Origin: a virus
IMG/VR virus record: IMGVR_UViG_3300032086_000297
Location: 1-22,914 of that record
DNA: 22,914 bases
Reading direction: 5' to 3' (one strand)
Part shown: positions 1-6,866 of the stretch, piece after piece
Layout: the number at the start of each line of letters is the position of its first letter
Numbering within the stretch: position 1 is the stretch's first letter
Made by a program: the position numbers and the translations under genes
The notes under the pieces: model-generated
Seen by the model: only the letters and a program-made list of their open reading frames with translations
Told to the model about the DNA's origin: nothing
The model's database searches: none

Positions 1-37
1 TTTAACAACAAATGATTTTTTTTATTATATAATTAAT
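1..37 (+). promoter_or_regulatory. Copy A of the 37-nt late-promoter-like element, upstream of terS
   Basis: This is one of six copies of an A/T-rich element. Invariant in all copies are ACA at element positions 5-7 and ATTA at positions 24-27. This copy begins TTTAACAAC and ends ATATAATTAAT. Unlike the other five it does not end in a start codon; the terminase small subunit ATG lies about 20 nt further on, behind an AATT-rich stretch. A promoter role is inferred from the conserved spacing. The window edge hides what lies upstream. Confidence 0.4.
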
Positions 38-57
38 TAATTAAATTTTATTAATTC

Positions 58-312
58 ATGGACGGTCGCAGAAATAACGGGGGACATTCAACAAAAGGAT
101 TCGCGGGTCGTAAACCCAAGGCCGAGGAAATCGAACTTATTGAACGATTATCCCCATTGGATGACCTTGCATTCGAAGCCTTAAAAGACGGCATAAAACA
201 AAAAGATTTCCGATACGTTAAATTGTTCCATGAATACCGATACGGAAAACCAAAAGAAACAAAGGACATTTCAATCGACCACGAAACGCCTTTCATCATA
301 GAAATGGATTAA
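58..312 (+). CDS. terS: Terminase small subunit-like DNA-packaging protein
   Basis: An 84-residue protein whose N-terminus has the Gly/Arg/Lys-rich form (NNGGHSTKGFAGRKPK) common at the start of phage small terminases. A short helical, charged segment and an acidic C-terminus follow. Small terminases recognise phage DNA and hand it to the large subunit. The call rests on this N-terminal signature and on lying 24 nt upstream of an unmistakable large terminase. It is short for the family, so the oligomerisation part may be reduced. The stop at 310-312 is in the same frame as terL, so the two genes are separated only by one TAA and 24 nt. No Shine-Dalgarno is seen, as is usual for Bacteroidetes. 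Confidence 0.6.
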   Translation: MDGRRNNGGHSTKGFAGRKPKAEEIELIERLSPLDDLAFEALKDGIKQKDFRYVKLFHEYRYGKPKETKDISIDHETPFIIEMD

Positions 313-336
313 CCATTCCCATTTCGTGATTCCCAT

Positions 337-1515
337 GTGGAAATAAAAAAAACCGAAGCATTACGCAAAATTTATAAACTGGACAAACGTATCCGTTTAA
401 TCCGTGGGGGATCAGCGGCCGGGAAAACAATTTGCATCCTTACAATCATGATCAACGAATGTGTCAAGTTTGACAAGATTCGTGAAATGTCAGTTGTGGC
501 TTCTACATTCCCAATGCTTCGACGTGGCCCGGTAAGGGATTTTAAATTGATAATGAAGGGTCTTGGATTGTGGCGTGATTCACGTTGGAATCAAACGACA
601 TTGAAATACACATTTTCAAGGGGATCGACAATTGAATTCTTTAGTACGGAAAATCCGGAACGTGTACGCGGTGCGCGTCGTTCACATTTGTTCATCAATG
701 AGTGCAACGTCGGAATCAACTTCGAATCATACAATCAACTTGCAATAAGAACAACAGACATCATTTGGTTGGATTACAACCCTTCACAATTGTTTTGGGC
801 GGATCACGAACTTGTCCCAAGGGATGACGTGGATTTTATCACGGTAACATACAAAGACAACGACACACTTCCACAATCAATCCTTGATGAATTTAATGTC
901 GCAAGACAAAAGGCAAAAACAAGCGAATACTGGCGCAATTGGTGTTCGGTATATCTTGACGGTCAAGTGGGACGATTAAGCGACGTGGTGATCCCGGATT
1001 GGATTGAAATACCAAAACTTCCCGAAGATGCCCGGCTTCTTTGTTATGGACTTGACTGGGGGTATTCAATCGACGAAACAAGTTGTGTGGCATTATACAA
1101 GCACAATGATTCTTATATCTTCGATGAGGTATTGTATCAAAAAGGAATGTTGAATTCAAACATTTCCCAGTTCCTTAAAAACAATGACATCAATGGTCAG
1201 TTGTGGGCGGATTCCGCTGAACCAAAATCAATCGCCGAATTGCAATCGTATGGACATACAATCAACCCAGTTACCAAGGGACGTGATTCAATAGTGTACG
1301 GCATCAACTTAATAAACCAAAACCAAATATTCGTCACATCAAGGTCAAAGAACCTTATTACGGAATTGAATGGATATGTGTGGGCAACTGATAAGGTCGG
1401 AAACAAAATACAGAAACCAAATCCATTAAGTGGGGATCACGCAATCGATGCGGCCCGTTATGCATTAATGATGCAATTGGAAAACCCCAACAAAGGAAAA
1501 TATTTTATTTATTAA
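337..1515 (+). CDS. terL: Terminase large subunit (packaging ATPase and nuclease)
   Basis: This 392-residue motor protein pumps DNA into the prohead and cuts the concatemer. The ATPase half has a Walker A motif GGSAAGKT (residues 24-31), a Walker B-like HLFINE (117-122), and a following IIWLDYNPS segment (142-150) typical of this family. The nuclease half has the RNase H-like acidic residues in LDWGYS (D240), WADSAEP (D292) and GDHAIDAARYA (D367, D371). Length is slightly below the usual 400-550. The start is GTG at 337: the ATG at 335 is out of frame and stops after three codons, and the next in-frame ATG would remove Walker A. It follows the small terminase in the same frame. Confidence 0.95.
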   Translation: MEIKKTEALRKIYKLDKRIRLIRGGSAAGKTICILTIMINECVKFDKIREMSVVASTFPMLRRGPVRDFKLIMKGLGLWRDSRWNQTTLKYTFSRGSTIEFFSTENPERVRGARRSHLFINECNVGINFESYNQLAIRTTDIIWLDYNPSQLFWADHELVPRDDVDFITVTYKDNDTLPQSILDEFNVARQKAKTSEYWRNWCSVYLDGQVGRLSDVVIPDWIEIPKLPEDARLLCYGLDWGYSIDETSCVALYKHNDSYIFDEVLYQKGMLNSNISQFLKNNDINGQLWADSAEPKSIAELQSYGHTINPVTKGRDSIVYGINLINQNQIFVTSRSKNLITELNGYVWATDKVGNKIQKPNPLSGDHAIDAARYALMMQLENPNKGKYFIY

Positions 1516-1532
1516 AAATAATTATTAAAAAA

Positions 1533-1563
1533 TTTGGTTAATAAAATAAATGTTGTATATTTG
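1533..1563 (+). promoter_or_regulatory. Bacteroidetes-type housekeeping promoter
   Basis: TTTG at 1533-1536 and TATATTTG at 1556-1563 are separated by 19 nt. This matches the known Bacteroidetes primary sigma consensus TTTG / 19-21 nt / TANNTTTG at every fixed position. It lies in the 77-nt gap after terL and about 30 nt before the ATG of the winged-helix-like gene. This implies transcription of that gene by unmodified host polymerase, possibly early in infection. It is also the best single clue to host phylum. Confidence 0.75.
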
Positions 1564-1592
1564 AATCATAATAACAAATAAAAACACATAAA

Positions 1593-1901
1593 ATGAAAAC
1601 ACAAATTACAAAACTAGAAAATCAAGTATTAAAATCAATACAAAGATTTACGTCGGAAGATTTTTCTTCAGATACGGGAAACTGGGCATACGTTCACGAA
1701 ATTGCTGAATCAATCGACATAAGACAATTAAGGGCCTTGATAAGCACATTGTGTCAAAAAGGTATTTTGTATCACGAGGACAACGAAGGCGGATTTGACG
1801 GTTCTTATGTTGAAGTTACAGAAAATTACTACAAAGAAACGGGTAAATCAACACCCGCCGGAAGTCCCGAAATTGAGTTTATCAATTTAGAATTAAGATA
1901 A
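1593..1901 (+). CDS. Small winged-helix-like protein, candidate regulator
   Basis: A 102-residue protein not matched to a named family. The predicted layout is helix (LENQVLKSIQ), helix (YVHEIAESI), helix (RQLRALISTLCQKGIL), then a wing-like hairpin ending in SYVEVTE. This resembles a MarR-type winged helix-turn-helix. The C-terminal 25 residues look disordered. It is a transcription unit of its own: a host-type promoter ends about 30 nt upstream and a strong intrinsic terminator starts 8 nt after the stop. A DNA-binding role, perhaps early control of the phage programme, is inferred from fold-like features and regulatory context only. Confidence 0.55.
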   Translation: MKTQITKLENQVLKSIQRFTSEDFSSDTGNWAYVHEIAESIDIRQLRALISTLCQKGILYHEDNEGGFDGSYVEVTENYYKETGKSTPAGSPEIEFINLELR

Positions 1902-1908
1902 AAATAAC

Positions 1909-1932
1909 GGGGGTCATCCGGCCCCCTTTTTT
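1909..1932 (+). terminator. Intrinsic terminator after the winged-helix-like gene
   Basis: Five G pair with five C (1909-1913 with 1922-1926). The stem is extended by a T-G wobble and a C-G pair to 7 bp around an ATCC loop, and six T follow at 1927-1932. This is a textbook Rho-independent terminator 8 nt after the stop codon. The next gene starts only 5 nt downstream of the T tract. Confidence 0.85.
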
Positions 1933-1936
1933 AATC

Positions 1937-2161
1937 ATGTATAAATACACAAAAGAAATTTACGAATACGACGGGGACATATTCCATGTGATAACGGAAC
2001 CCGGAAAAGATGTTGCCATTTTCGAAAATGAAATTGGATACGATGTCACGTTGATGACTGAAGTGTTTGACGGTGAAATCATTCACCAAGAAGAAATCGA
2101 ATCTGATTTGGACTTCGAAGACTTCACGCACGAATTTGCTTGTAATTTTAAAAAATACTAA
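1937..2161 (+). CDS. Small acidic hypothetical protein
   Basis: A 74-residue strongly acidic protein, rich in Asp, Glu and aromatic residues, with alternating hydrophobic positions suggesting beta strands. No family is recognised and no membrane segment or Cys motif is visible. The ATG is 5 nt after the terminator T tract, so expression needs readthrough or a promoter inside the upstream gene. It is followed 1 nt later by a small membrane protein gene. Acidic compact proteins of this size are often host-takeover factors, but nothing here shows a specific target. Confidence 0.55.
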   Translation: MYKYTKEIYEYDGDIFHVITEPGKDVAIFENEIGYDVTLMTEVFDGEIIHQEEIESDLDFEDFTHEFACNFKKY

Positions 2162-2162
2162 A

Positions 2163-2372
2163 ATGGAAAATAATCAAGTCGAGTGGATCATGATCAAAAA
2201 GATCAGTAAAAAAGAAAACCGCAAAAACTTGCGCAAATTGATATTCAATGCAATCATGGCGGTTGCGTTGTCTTATGCGGCGTTTATATTCGCAATCAAT
2301 GCATTTGTTTGGTTTTGGAATTCCGAATTATTAAATGAAGCGGCGACATGGCTACGATACATAATAAAATAG
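2163..2372 (+). CDS. Small single-pass membrane protein
   Basis: 69 residues beginning MENNQVEWIMIKK. I chose this ATG because it lies 1 nt after the preceding stop; a longer in-frame reading would run back through that gene. A very basic stretch rich in Lys and Arg (about residues 14-27) is followed by one hydrophobic segment around residues 29-55 (AIMAVALSYAAFIFAINAF), then a short C-terminal tail. By the positive-inside rule the N-terminus is probably cytoplasmic. No function is recognised. Its end overlaps the next gene by 25 nt. Confidence 0.5.
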   Translation: MENNQVEWIMIKKISKKENRKNLRKLIFNAIMAVALSYAAFIFAINAFVWFWNSELLNEAATWLRYIIK

Positions 2373-2593
2373 AATATTGGAAGGTTTTGGATGCGTGTTG
2401 GAAGAACGACATCTTTGTTCACCAAAAACCCACTAACATCGGATATGTGCGCGGGGGACACAAAGTCAAATTAAACCTTGAAATAAATGGACGAATTGTT
2501 AAATTTGGAACAATGGAGTTTCGACAAAATACAAAAGAACTTTACGACAAGATTGAAGAAATATATCGATCCCGTTACGAATTAATTTCGTGA
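2348..2593 (+). CDS. Small hypothetical protein
   Basis: 81 residues, MATIHNKIEYWKVLDACWKN onward, with basic and aromatic residues and a central GGHKVKLNLEINGRIVKFGT that looks like a beta hairpin, then a C-terminal helix. No family is recognised. It overlaps the end of the membrane-protein gene by 25 nt, consistent with translational coupling. It is the last gene before a hairpin terminator, closing the small-gene block between packaging and tail genes. Confidence 0.5.
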   Translation: MATIHNKIEYWKVLDACWKNDIFVHQKPTNIGYVRGGHKVKLNLEINGRIVKFGTMEFRQNTKELYDKIEEIYRSRYELIS

Positions 2594-2624
2594 CCCTTTT
2601 TTCATTTGTTTTTGTTTGGGATTT

Positions 2625-2652
2625 GGCCGCTTCTTAGCGGTCATTTCTTTTT
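2625..2652 (+). terminator. Intrinsic terminator closing the small-gene block
   Basis: GGCCGCT (2625-2631) pairs with AGCGGTC (2636-2642), including one G-T wobble, around a 4-nt TCTT loop. A T-rich stretch with one interrupting C follows. The hairpin lies 32 nt after the stop of the upstream gene and directly before copy B of the 37-nt element, so transcription appears to end here and restart for the tail genes. Confidence 0.7.
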
Positions 2653-2687
2653 ATACACATTCGACACTTATTTATTATATAAATATG
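2651..2687 (+). promoter_or_regulatory. Copy B of the 37-nt late-promoter-like element
   Basis: It begins TTATACACA and ends ATATAAATATG, whose last three bases are the tail chaperone ATG. It shares with copy C the A/T blocks, a TCGA tetramer near element positions 10-14, and the invariant ACA and ATTA. It starts within the T-rich tail of an intrinsic terminator, where a new promoter is needed. A transcription start near the ATG would leave little or no leader. Confidence 0.5.
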
Positions 2688-3329
2688 AAAGTCAAAATAA
2701 ATGTACCTGAAGATTTAAGCGAAATCACACTTGGCCAATACATGAAGTTTTTGGAACTGGATTTCGACAAGAATTCAAGCAATTCATTCGCACTTCAAAA
2801 GACCGTTGAAATATTTTGCGGTGTCAACTTGAAGGATATTGCAGAAATAAGATTTTCGGACATTACAAGCATCACAAATCACTTACAAGACATATTCAAC
2901 CAAGATTGCAAAATGATTCCGCAAATCGCCTTAAATGGCGTCAAATACGGTTTTATTCCAAACCTTGATGAAATGAGTTTGGGTGAATACATCGATTTGG
3001 ATAATTACTTCCATGACTGGGACACAATGGACAAGGCAATGGCCGTCTTATATCGTCCGATAAAATATTCAAAGAACGGCAAATATTTAATTGAAGAATA
3101 CAAAGGAAGTGACAATCACATGGAAATGCGCGACCTTCCCTTAAATGTTGTGATGGGTGCCAAGGTTTTTTTTTACCATATCGCAATCGAATTGTTGAAT
3201 CATATCCCGAACTTTTTAGCGGCGGCGGACATGACGGATCAGCAACATCAAATTTTTCAACAAAATATGGATGGTATTCAAGCATTTACGGACTTGCTTC
3301 GGGGGACATTACCCGGTTCGACGACGTGA
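2685..3329 (+). CDS. Tail assembly chaperone, short (zero-frame) form
   Basis: 214 residues, beginning MKVKINVPEDLSEITLGQYM. This ATG is used because an earlier in-frame TTG at 2616 lies in the terminator region. The protein is helical with paired LGQYMKFLELD-like and LGEYIDLDNYFHD segments and an MAVLYRPI motif seen in chaperone-like genes of Bacteroidetes phages. Such proteins bind the tape measure and recruit tail tube subunits, as lambda gpG does. The short form ends LPGSTT at a TGA inside the extension frame. A nine-T slippery run at codons 161-163 allows a second product. Tail-terminator-like and gp10-like genes follow. Confidence 0.65.
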   Translation: MKVKINVPEDLSEITLGQYMKFLELDFDKNSSNSFALQKTVEIFCGVNLKDIAEIRFSDITSITNHLQDIFNQDCKMIPQIALNGVKYGFIPNLDEMSLGEYIDLDNYFHDWDTMDKAMAVLYRPIKYSKNGKYLIEEYKGSDNHMEMRDLPLNVVMGAKVFFYHIAIELLNHIPNFLAAADMTDQQHQIFQQNMDGIQAFTDLLRGTLPGSTT

Positions 3330-3418
3330 CAAGATTGAACGTACACAAGTGTTTAATGTATTTGGCATTCACAAAAGAAAAAACGGAATTAGAAAGGAAA
3401 ATGATAAATAAAAAATGA
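2685..3418 (+). CDS. Tail assembly chaperone, long form made by -1 frameshift
   Basis: Residues 1-163 are shared with the short form. Slipping back one base on the nine-T run gives 81 further codons in the -1 frame (3173-3415), ending TGA at 3416-3418, for about 244 residues. The extension contains GWYSSIYGLASGDITRFDDV (starting near residue 196) and then NVHKCLMYLAFTKEKTELE. This reads as real protein and lies far past the zero-frame stop. The -1 frame has no stop between 3113 and 3416. The stop overlaps the next ATG as ATGA. By analogy with lambda gpG/gpGT this would be the minor, tube-recruiting form. A missing T from sequencing error would give the same picture. Confidence 0.65.
3166..3174 (+). 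other. Slippery nine-T run for -1 frameshifting
   Basis: Nine T in a row, read in the zero frame as GTT TTT TTT TAC (Val-Phe-Phe-Tyr). T TTT TTT is a perfect X XXY YYZ slippery heptamer. It is the only good slippery heptamer I found within the window 3113-3329 where both frames are open. Ribosomal slippage or polymerase slippage on the T run could each produce the shift. I did not identify a convincing downstream stimulatory hairpin. Confidence 0.65.
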
Positions 3419-3873
3419 AACAAGTTTACGAAACCACAACCAAAATAAAAGACCAACTTCAGGCCGAACCGTTCATCAATACGGTGACGTTCGGTTCACT
3501 TAATGATGTTGACCTTGACAAGCAATCAATTTTCCCATTGTCACACCTGACAATCAATTCAACAAGCGTTGCAACAAATGTATTCCGTTTCAATATGTCA
3601 ATCCTTGTCATGGACATCGTGGATATATCAAAAGAAGAAACAACTGATAAGTTCACCGGGAATGACAATGAACAAGATGTGCTTAACACAACACTTGCAG
3701 TTTTGACGCGAGTGCTGAACATAATGCAAAAGGGTGACTTGTATTCACAAAAATATCAAATCGAAGATGTGGTATCATGTGAACCATTTGTGGATAGATT
3801 TGAAAACAAACTTGCGGGATGGGCGGCGACATTTGATGTGGTTGTACAAAACGACATGACAATTTGCGATTAA
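3415..3873 (+). CDS. Putative tail terminator or tail-completion protein
   Basis: 152 residues. The central beta-rich region IFPLSHLTINS... and the C-terminal DVVSCEPFVDRFENKLAGW... DVVVQNDMTIC recur, as I recall, in Bacteroidetes phages next to tail chaperones. Size, mixed alpha/beta pattern and neighbourhood resemble gpU-like tail terminators, which cap the tube end joining the head. The ATG overlaps the frameshift-product stop (ATGA) and the stop overlaps the next start (TAATG), giving tight translational coupling. A specific gpU assignment is inference, as no diagnostic motif is visible. Confidence 0.5.
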   Translation: MKQVYETTTKIKDQLQAEPFINTVTFGSLNDVDLDKQSIFPLSHLTINSTSVATNVFRFNMSILVMDIVDISKEETTDKFTGNDNEQDVLNTTLAVLTRVLNIMQKGDLYSQKYQIEDVVSCEPFVDRFENKLAGWAATFDVVVQNDMTICD

Positions 3874-4409
3874 TGGATTTTAAGAAAACAAAACTTGCAC
3901 TTGAATTGTTTGCCAAGGCCGTGAAGCTGAAGGCGCAACAAACCCTTAAAAAAGAAAAACAAATTTCTTCGGGTAAGTTGTATGATTCCATTGATTACAA
4001 TTTGGATGTGGTTCAAACACAAAAAAAGACATTGTATTTCACCCTTGAATTTTATATGGAAGATTATGGGACATTTATGGATTTAGGTGTTAAGGGTTCC
4101 GAATCGACATATCCCGAATCAAGAAATTCCCCATATAAATATTCAGGCCGATTTAAAATGATAAATCCCGCGTCACTTGACAAATGGCTTATAAAAAAAT
4201 CAATTGCACCACGTGACAAATCCGGACGTTTTATTGAACGTAAGAATTTGAAGTATGCAATTGCGACAAATATTTATCGCAAGGGTTTAAAAGGGTCACG
4301 ATTTTTTACCGGTGCATTTGAAGAAGAATTTAAAAACATTGACAACCAAGTACAAGAAGCATTCGGACTTGATCTTGAGGACTTCTTAATTAAAACACAA
4401 GTCGTATAA
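3873..4409 (+). CDS. Putative HK97 gp10-like neck/tail-completion protein
   Basis: 178 residues starting MDFKKTKLALELFAKAVKLK; an upstream in-frame TTG was rejected because the ATG forms the TAATG junction with the previous stop. An N-terminal helix is followed by KLYDSIDYN, a strand FTLEFYMEDYGTFMDLGVKG and a C-terminal YAIATNIYRKGLKGSRFFTG. This order of helix, a Y-G-x-F-x-D-x-G-type strand and a late NIYRKG-type helix resembles gp10-family head-tail connection proteins. Its position beside the candidate tail terminator fits. Confidence is moderate because only the overall pattern supports it. Confidence 0.5.
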   Translation: MDFKKTKLALELFAKAVKLKAQQTLKKEKQISSGKLYDSIDYNLDVVQTQKKTLYFTLEFYMEDYGTFMDLGVKGSESTYPESRNSPYKYSGRFKMINPASLDKWLIKKSIAPRDKSGRFIERKNLKYAIATNIYRKGLKGSRFFTGAFEEEFKNIDNQVQEAFGLDLEDFLIKTQVV

Positions 4410-5869
4410 TGGCAACAAAAATAAACGTAAGATCACCGTTTTATATTAACATCACCGAACCGTCGGTTCCGACACCAACATTCACTTGTGAAGTTGCTGA
4501 AGTGTTGAATCTAAGTATTGACCAACAAGGGCAAATCAGTACACCAACATTGGCTTATGGTCAAATTGATTCAATCACATCAACCGATTCCGATTTTTCA
4601 AATGGCAAATTTGCAACGGTTACAACCGCAACGGATCGCACAATTACAATAAGAATATTGATTCCAAGTAATTTTCTAAACGCAAGTGATGTTTATATTG
4701 ATTGTGATTATCTTGTCACGCAACCCGCTTATATTTTAAATACAACTTGTACGGGTGGCCCAACAACAAATGGATCAATACCTTCACAAACATTGGATGT
4801 GGGTGGTGATTCCGACACAATTAATTTGTCATCTTATTTTACACAAGGAAGTCAAGCAATTGCGGGATATACAATATACAATCCCTCAACGGTTGTAAAT
4901 GCTTCAGTTAATGGTAACACACTTACATTGTCATCAAATCAAATTGGTGGTTCAACGACGGTTCATGTTTCGGCTTATGACAACGCATCAAATTCGTGTA
5001 CTGCGACACAATCAATAAGTGTGACGGTAAATGCACCAAGTCAAGATTTCGATTGTGTGAATAGTGGAATAAATGCATTGGCCGGGGGATCGATTGACCA
5101 AGACGGAACAATCACCGACCCCAATACAACCGCCGCATCAATAAATTACATAAGTGAAACCGAAGGTGGTTCAGCAATAACATCTTATTCAGCAAATACA
5201 ACTGGAAGTGACCGAAGCGTGACATTGTGGTTTAATTTAACCGCACCCGCCGGATATGCAAATGCGGGATCAACAATAAATTGTTCACACACATTCACGC
5301 AACCGGCCGACGATCCTGAATTTATTTGTCGTATTGCAAACTTAAGTGGACAACAAATTTCCACAAAAGGAATAATAAATCCGGGGACGGCACAGAAAGG
5401 AACCATTTCAGATTGGTCACCAAAAACATTTTCGGAAGTTTCAACGGATACCGGAAGAAGTATTACATTTTATGTCACACCCCCGGCAACGGGATATTCC
5501 AATTCAGGCGGTTCAGATATTCCGTGTGTCAAAACAATAACACAACCCGCGGCAACACCAACGTGTGGAACAAACAATTTTTACATAAGTGCGGGATCAT
5601 TGGTTCCGGATTCTTTTTGTACTGCGGTTTATCAAGTCACAACCCCAATATCAAGCACGGGCAATCTTTACGGACTTGGAAGTGTTGTTTGTAAAAATGG
5701 AACACCCTTTGACGGTGATGACAGATATTATGCAGTTGCAACAAGCACGGTGAATGTTGGCCCAAGTTATGGCAACTTTATTATTTGGCAAATTGCTTCC
5801 AACGGCGTGATATTAAGTGTAAGGGAATCAAATTGCAAGGGAACAATCGGCGACACCGTCGCATTATAA
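4409..5869 (+). CDS. Repetitive Ig-like virion protein, candidate tail adhesin
   Basis: 486 residues, Thr/Ser/Asn-rich, with almost no long helices. Three related segments each end in a Cys followed by a TQPA box: about residues 27-107, 216-300 and 307-381. Each also has a DR- or GR-containing strand and the latter two a GY-N-x-G turn. Between the first two is an Ig/cadherin-like domain (about 120-208; SQTLDVGGDSDTINLSSYF to TVHVSAYDNAS). A Cys-bounded module (386-476) ending in IIWQIASNGVILSV...C resembles the C-terminal modules of the large baseplate-like protein at 6867. Such architecture suits a surface-exposed appendage binding host glycans or proteins. Receptor binding is inference. Confidence 0.6.
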   Translation: MATKINVRSPFYINITEPSVPTPTFTCEVAEVLNLSIDQQGQISTPTLAYGQIDSITSTDSDFSNGKFATVTTATDRTITIRILIPSNFLNASDVYIDCDYLVTQPAYILNTTCTGGPTTNGSIPSQTLDVGGDSDTINLSSYFTQGSQAIAGYTIYNPSTVVNASVNGNTLTLSSNQIGGSTTVHVSAYDNASNSCTATQSISVTVNAPSQDFDCVNSGINALAGGSIDQDGTITDPNTTAASINYISETEGGSAITSYSANTTGSDRSVTLWFNLTAPAGYANAGSTINCSHTFTQPADDPEFICRIANLSGQQISTKGIINPGTAQKGTISDWSPKTFSEVSTDTGRSITFYVTPPATGYSNSGGSDIPCVKTITQPAATPTCGTNNFYISAGSLVPDSFCTAVYQVTTPISSTGNLYGLGSVVCKNGTPFDGDDRYYAVATSTVNVGPSYGNFIIWQIASNGVILSVRESNCKGTIGDTVAL

Positions 5870-5879
5870 AACATAAAAA

Positions 5880-6866
5880 ATGGCATTAGGAAGCGCAACA
5901 TTACGATTGTATATTTATTCAGGAACTGAAGGAACATATTCCGACACGGACTTAAAATATACATTAAGCAAAAACAAAATATCCGGACAATCAAACATTG
6001 TTCTTGAAATCGGTGAATTGGTTCGTGATTATCTTGATATAACATTTGATGGAACATATACATCACACACAAAGTGGGTTTCCGCAGTTGTGACATATTT
6101 TGACACCGATGGGGTTGAATTTACACATTCAAGTCCGCAAACATTTAATTACATCGCATTTGACGGATATGGATATTTTGAAGATCAAATCAATCCTGAA
6201 CTTCAGCGTCACGCACTTATAAGTTCAAACAACATTTATTTACCTGAAGGAACTGCGGGAAAACTTCCAATATTTGCCGAAGGTGTTGGCAAGGTGACAA
6301 TTGATTCAAGTGATACACAAATCACGGATTCAGGAAATTCAAATCAAAAAATCCAATACATTACAATTCCCGCAGATTCGTCAACAATACAAGTGTACGA
6401 TACGGACGACACAACCTTATTAAAAACAATCACGGTCAATAATATATGTGAACCAAAATTCACACCGTATAAGGTCGTTTTTCAAAACAAATACGGCGCA
6501 CTTCAGGACGTTTATTTTTTCAAGAAGACAACGGAATCATTCAATGTGACGGATGAAATATTTAAAAGAAATATAATCAATTCATCTTCAGTCACTTATG
6601 GAACAAGCGAAACACAAAATCAAAGATATAATGTCAACGGAAAAACAAGACTGACTTTAAATACTGGTTTCATAAAAGAAGACATGAACCAAACCATTGA
6701 AGAATTGTTTTTGACTGAAAATGCTTGGATTGATTATGGCGGAAATATTCTTCCAATTATCCCGGCAAGTAAATCAATGACATTCAAGACTTCATTGAAC
6801 GACCGTTTAACAGATTACACAATTGACTTCGAATTTGGATTCGATAAGATAAACAACATCCGATAA
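5880..6866 (+). CDS. Phage structural protein, probably distal tail
   Basis: 328 residues, beta-rich throughout. A notable segment is VVFQNKYGALQDVYFFKKTT (about residues 199-218); an FxNxYGAxQDxYFFK motif is one I associate with structural proteins of Bacteroidetes phages. The C-terminus (DRLTDYTIDFEFGFDKINNI) looks like paired strands. There is no signal peptide or membrane segment. The next gene starts directly at the following base, and that gene looks like a baseplate or tail-tip protein, so distal-tail location is likely. The exact role (for example distal tail protein) cannot be fixed from sequence. An A-tract (ATAAAAAATG) precedes the start. Confidence 0.55.
   Translation: MALGSATLRLYIYSGTEGTYSDTDLKYTLSKNKISGQSNIVLEIGELVRDYLDITFDGTYTSHTKWVSAVVTYFDTDGVEFTHSSPQTFNYIAFDGYGYFEDQINPELQRHALISSNNIYLPEGTAGKLPIFAEGVGKVTIDSSDTQITDSGNSNQKIQYITIPADSSTIQVYDTDDTTLLKTITVNNICEPKFTPYKVVFQNKYGALQDVYFFKKTTESFNVTDEIFKRNIINSSSVTYGTSETQNQRYNVNGKTRLTLNTGFIKEDMNQTIEELFLTENAWIDYGGNILPIIPASKSMTFKTSLNDRLTDYTIDFEFGFDKINNIR

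Noticed and set aside
31-46. AATT-rich repeat before the small terminase as an attachment site or origin
   Set aside because: Short simple A/T repeats are expected in this composition; there is no integrase, second copy or iteron pattern.
2616-2684. TTG start extending the tail chaperone upstream
   Set aside because: It begins beside and runs through the terminator hairpin; the ATG at 2685 closes a copy of the 37-nt element and starts a typical protein.
3864-3872. TTG start three codons before the gp10-like gene
   Set aside because: The ATG at 3873 forms the TAATG junction with the upstream stop, the arrangement used at many other joins here.
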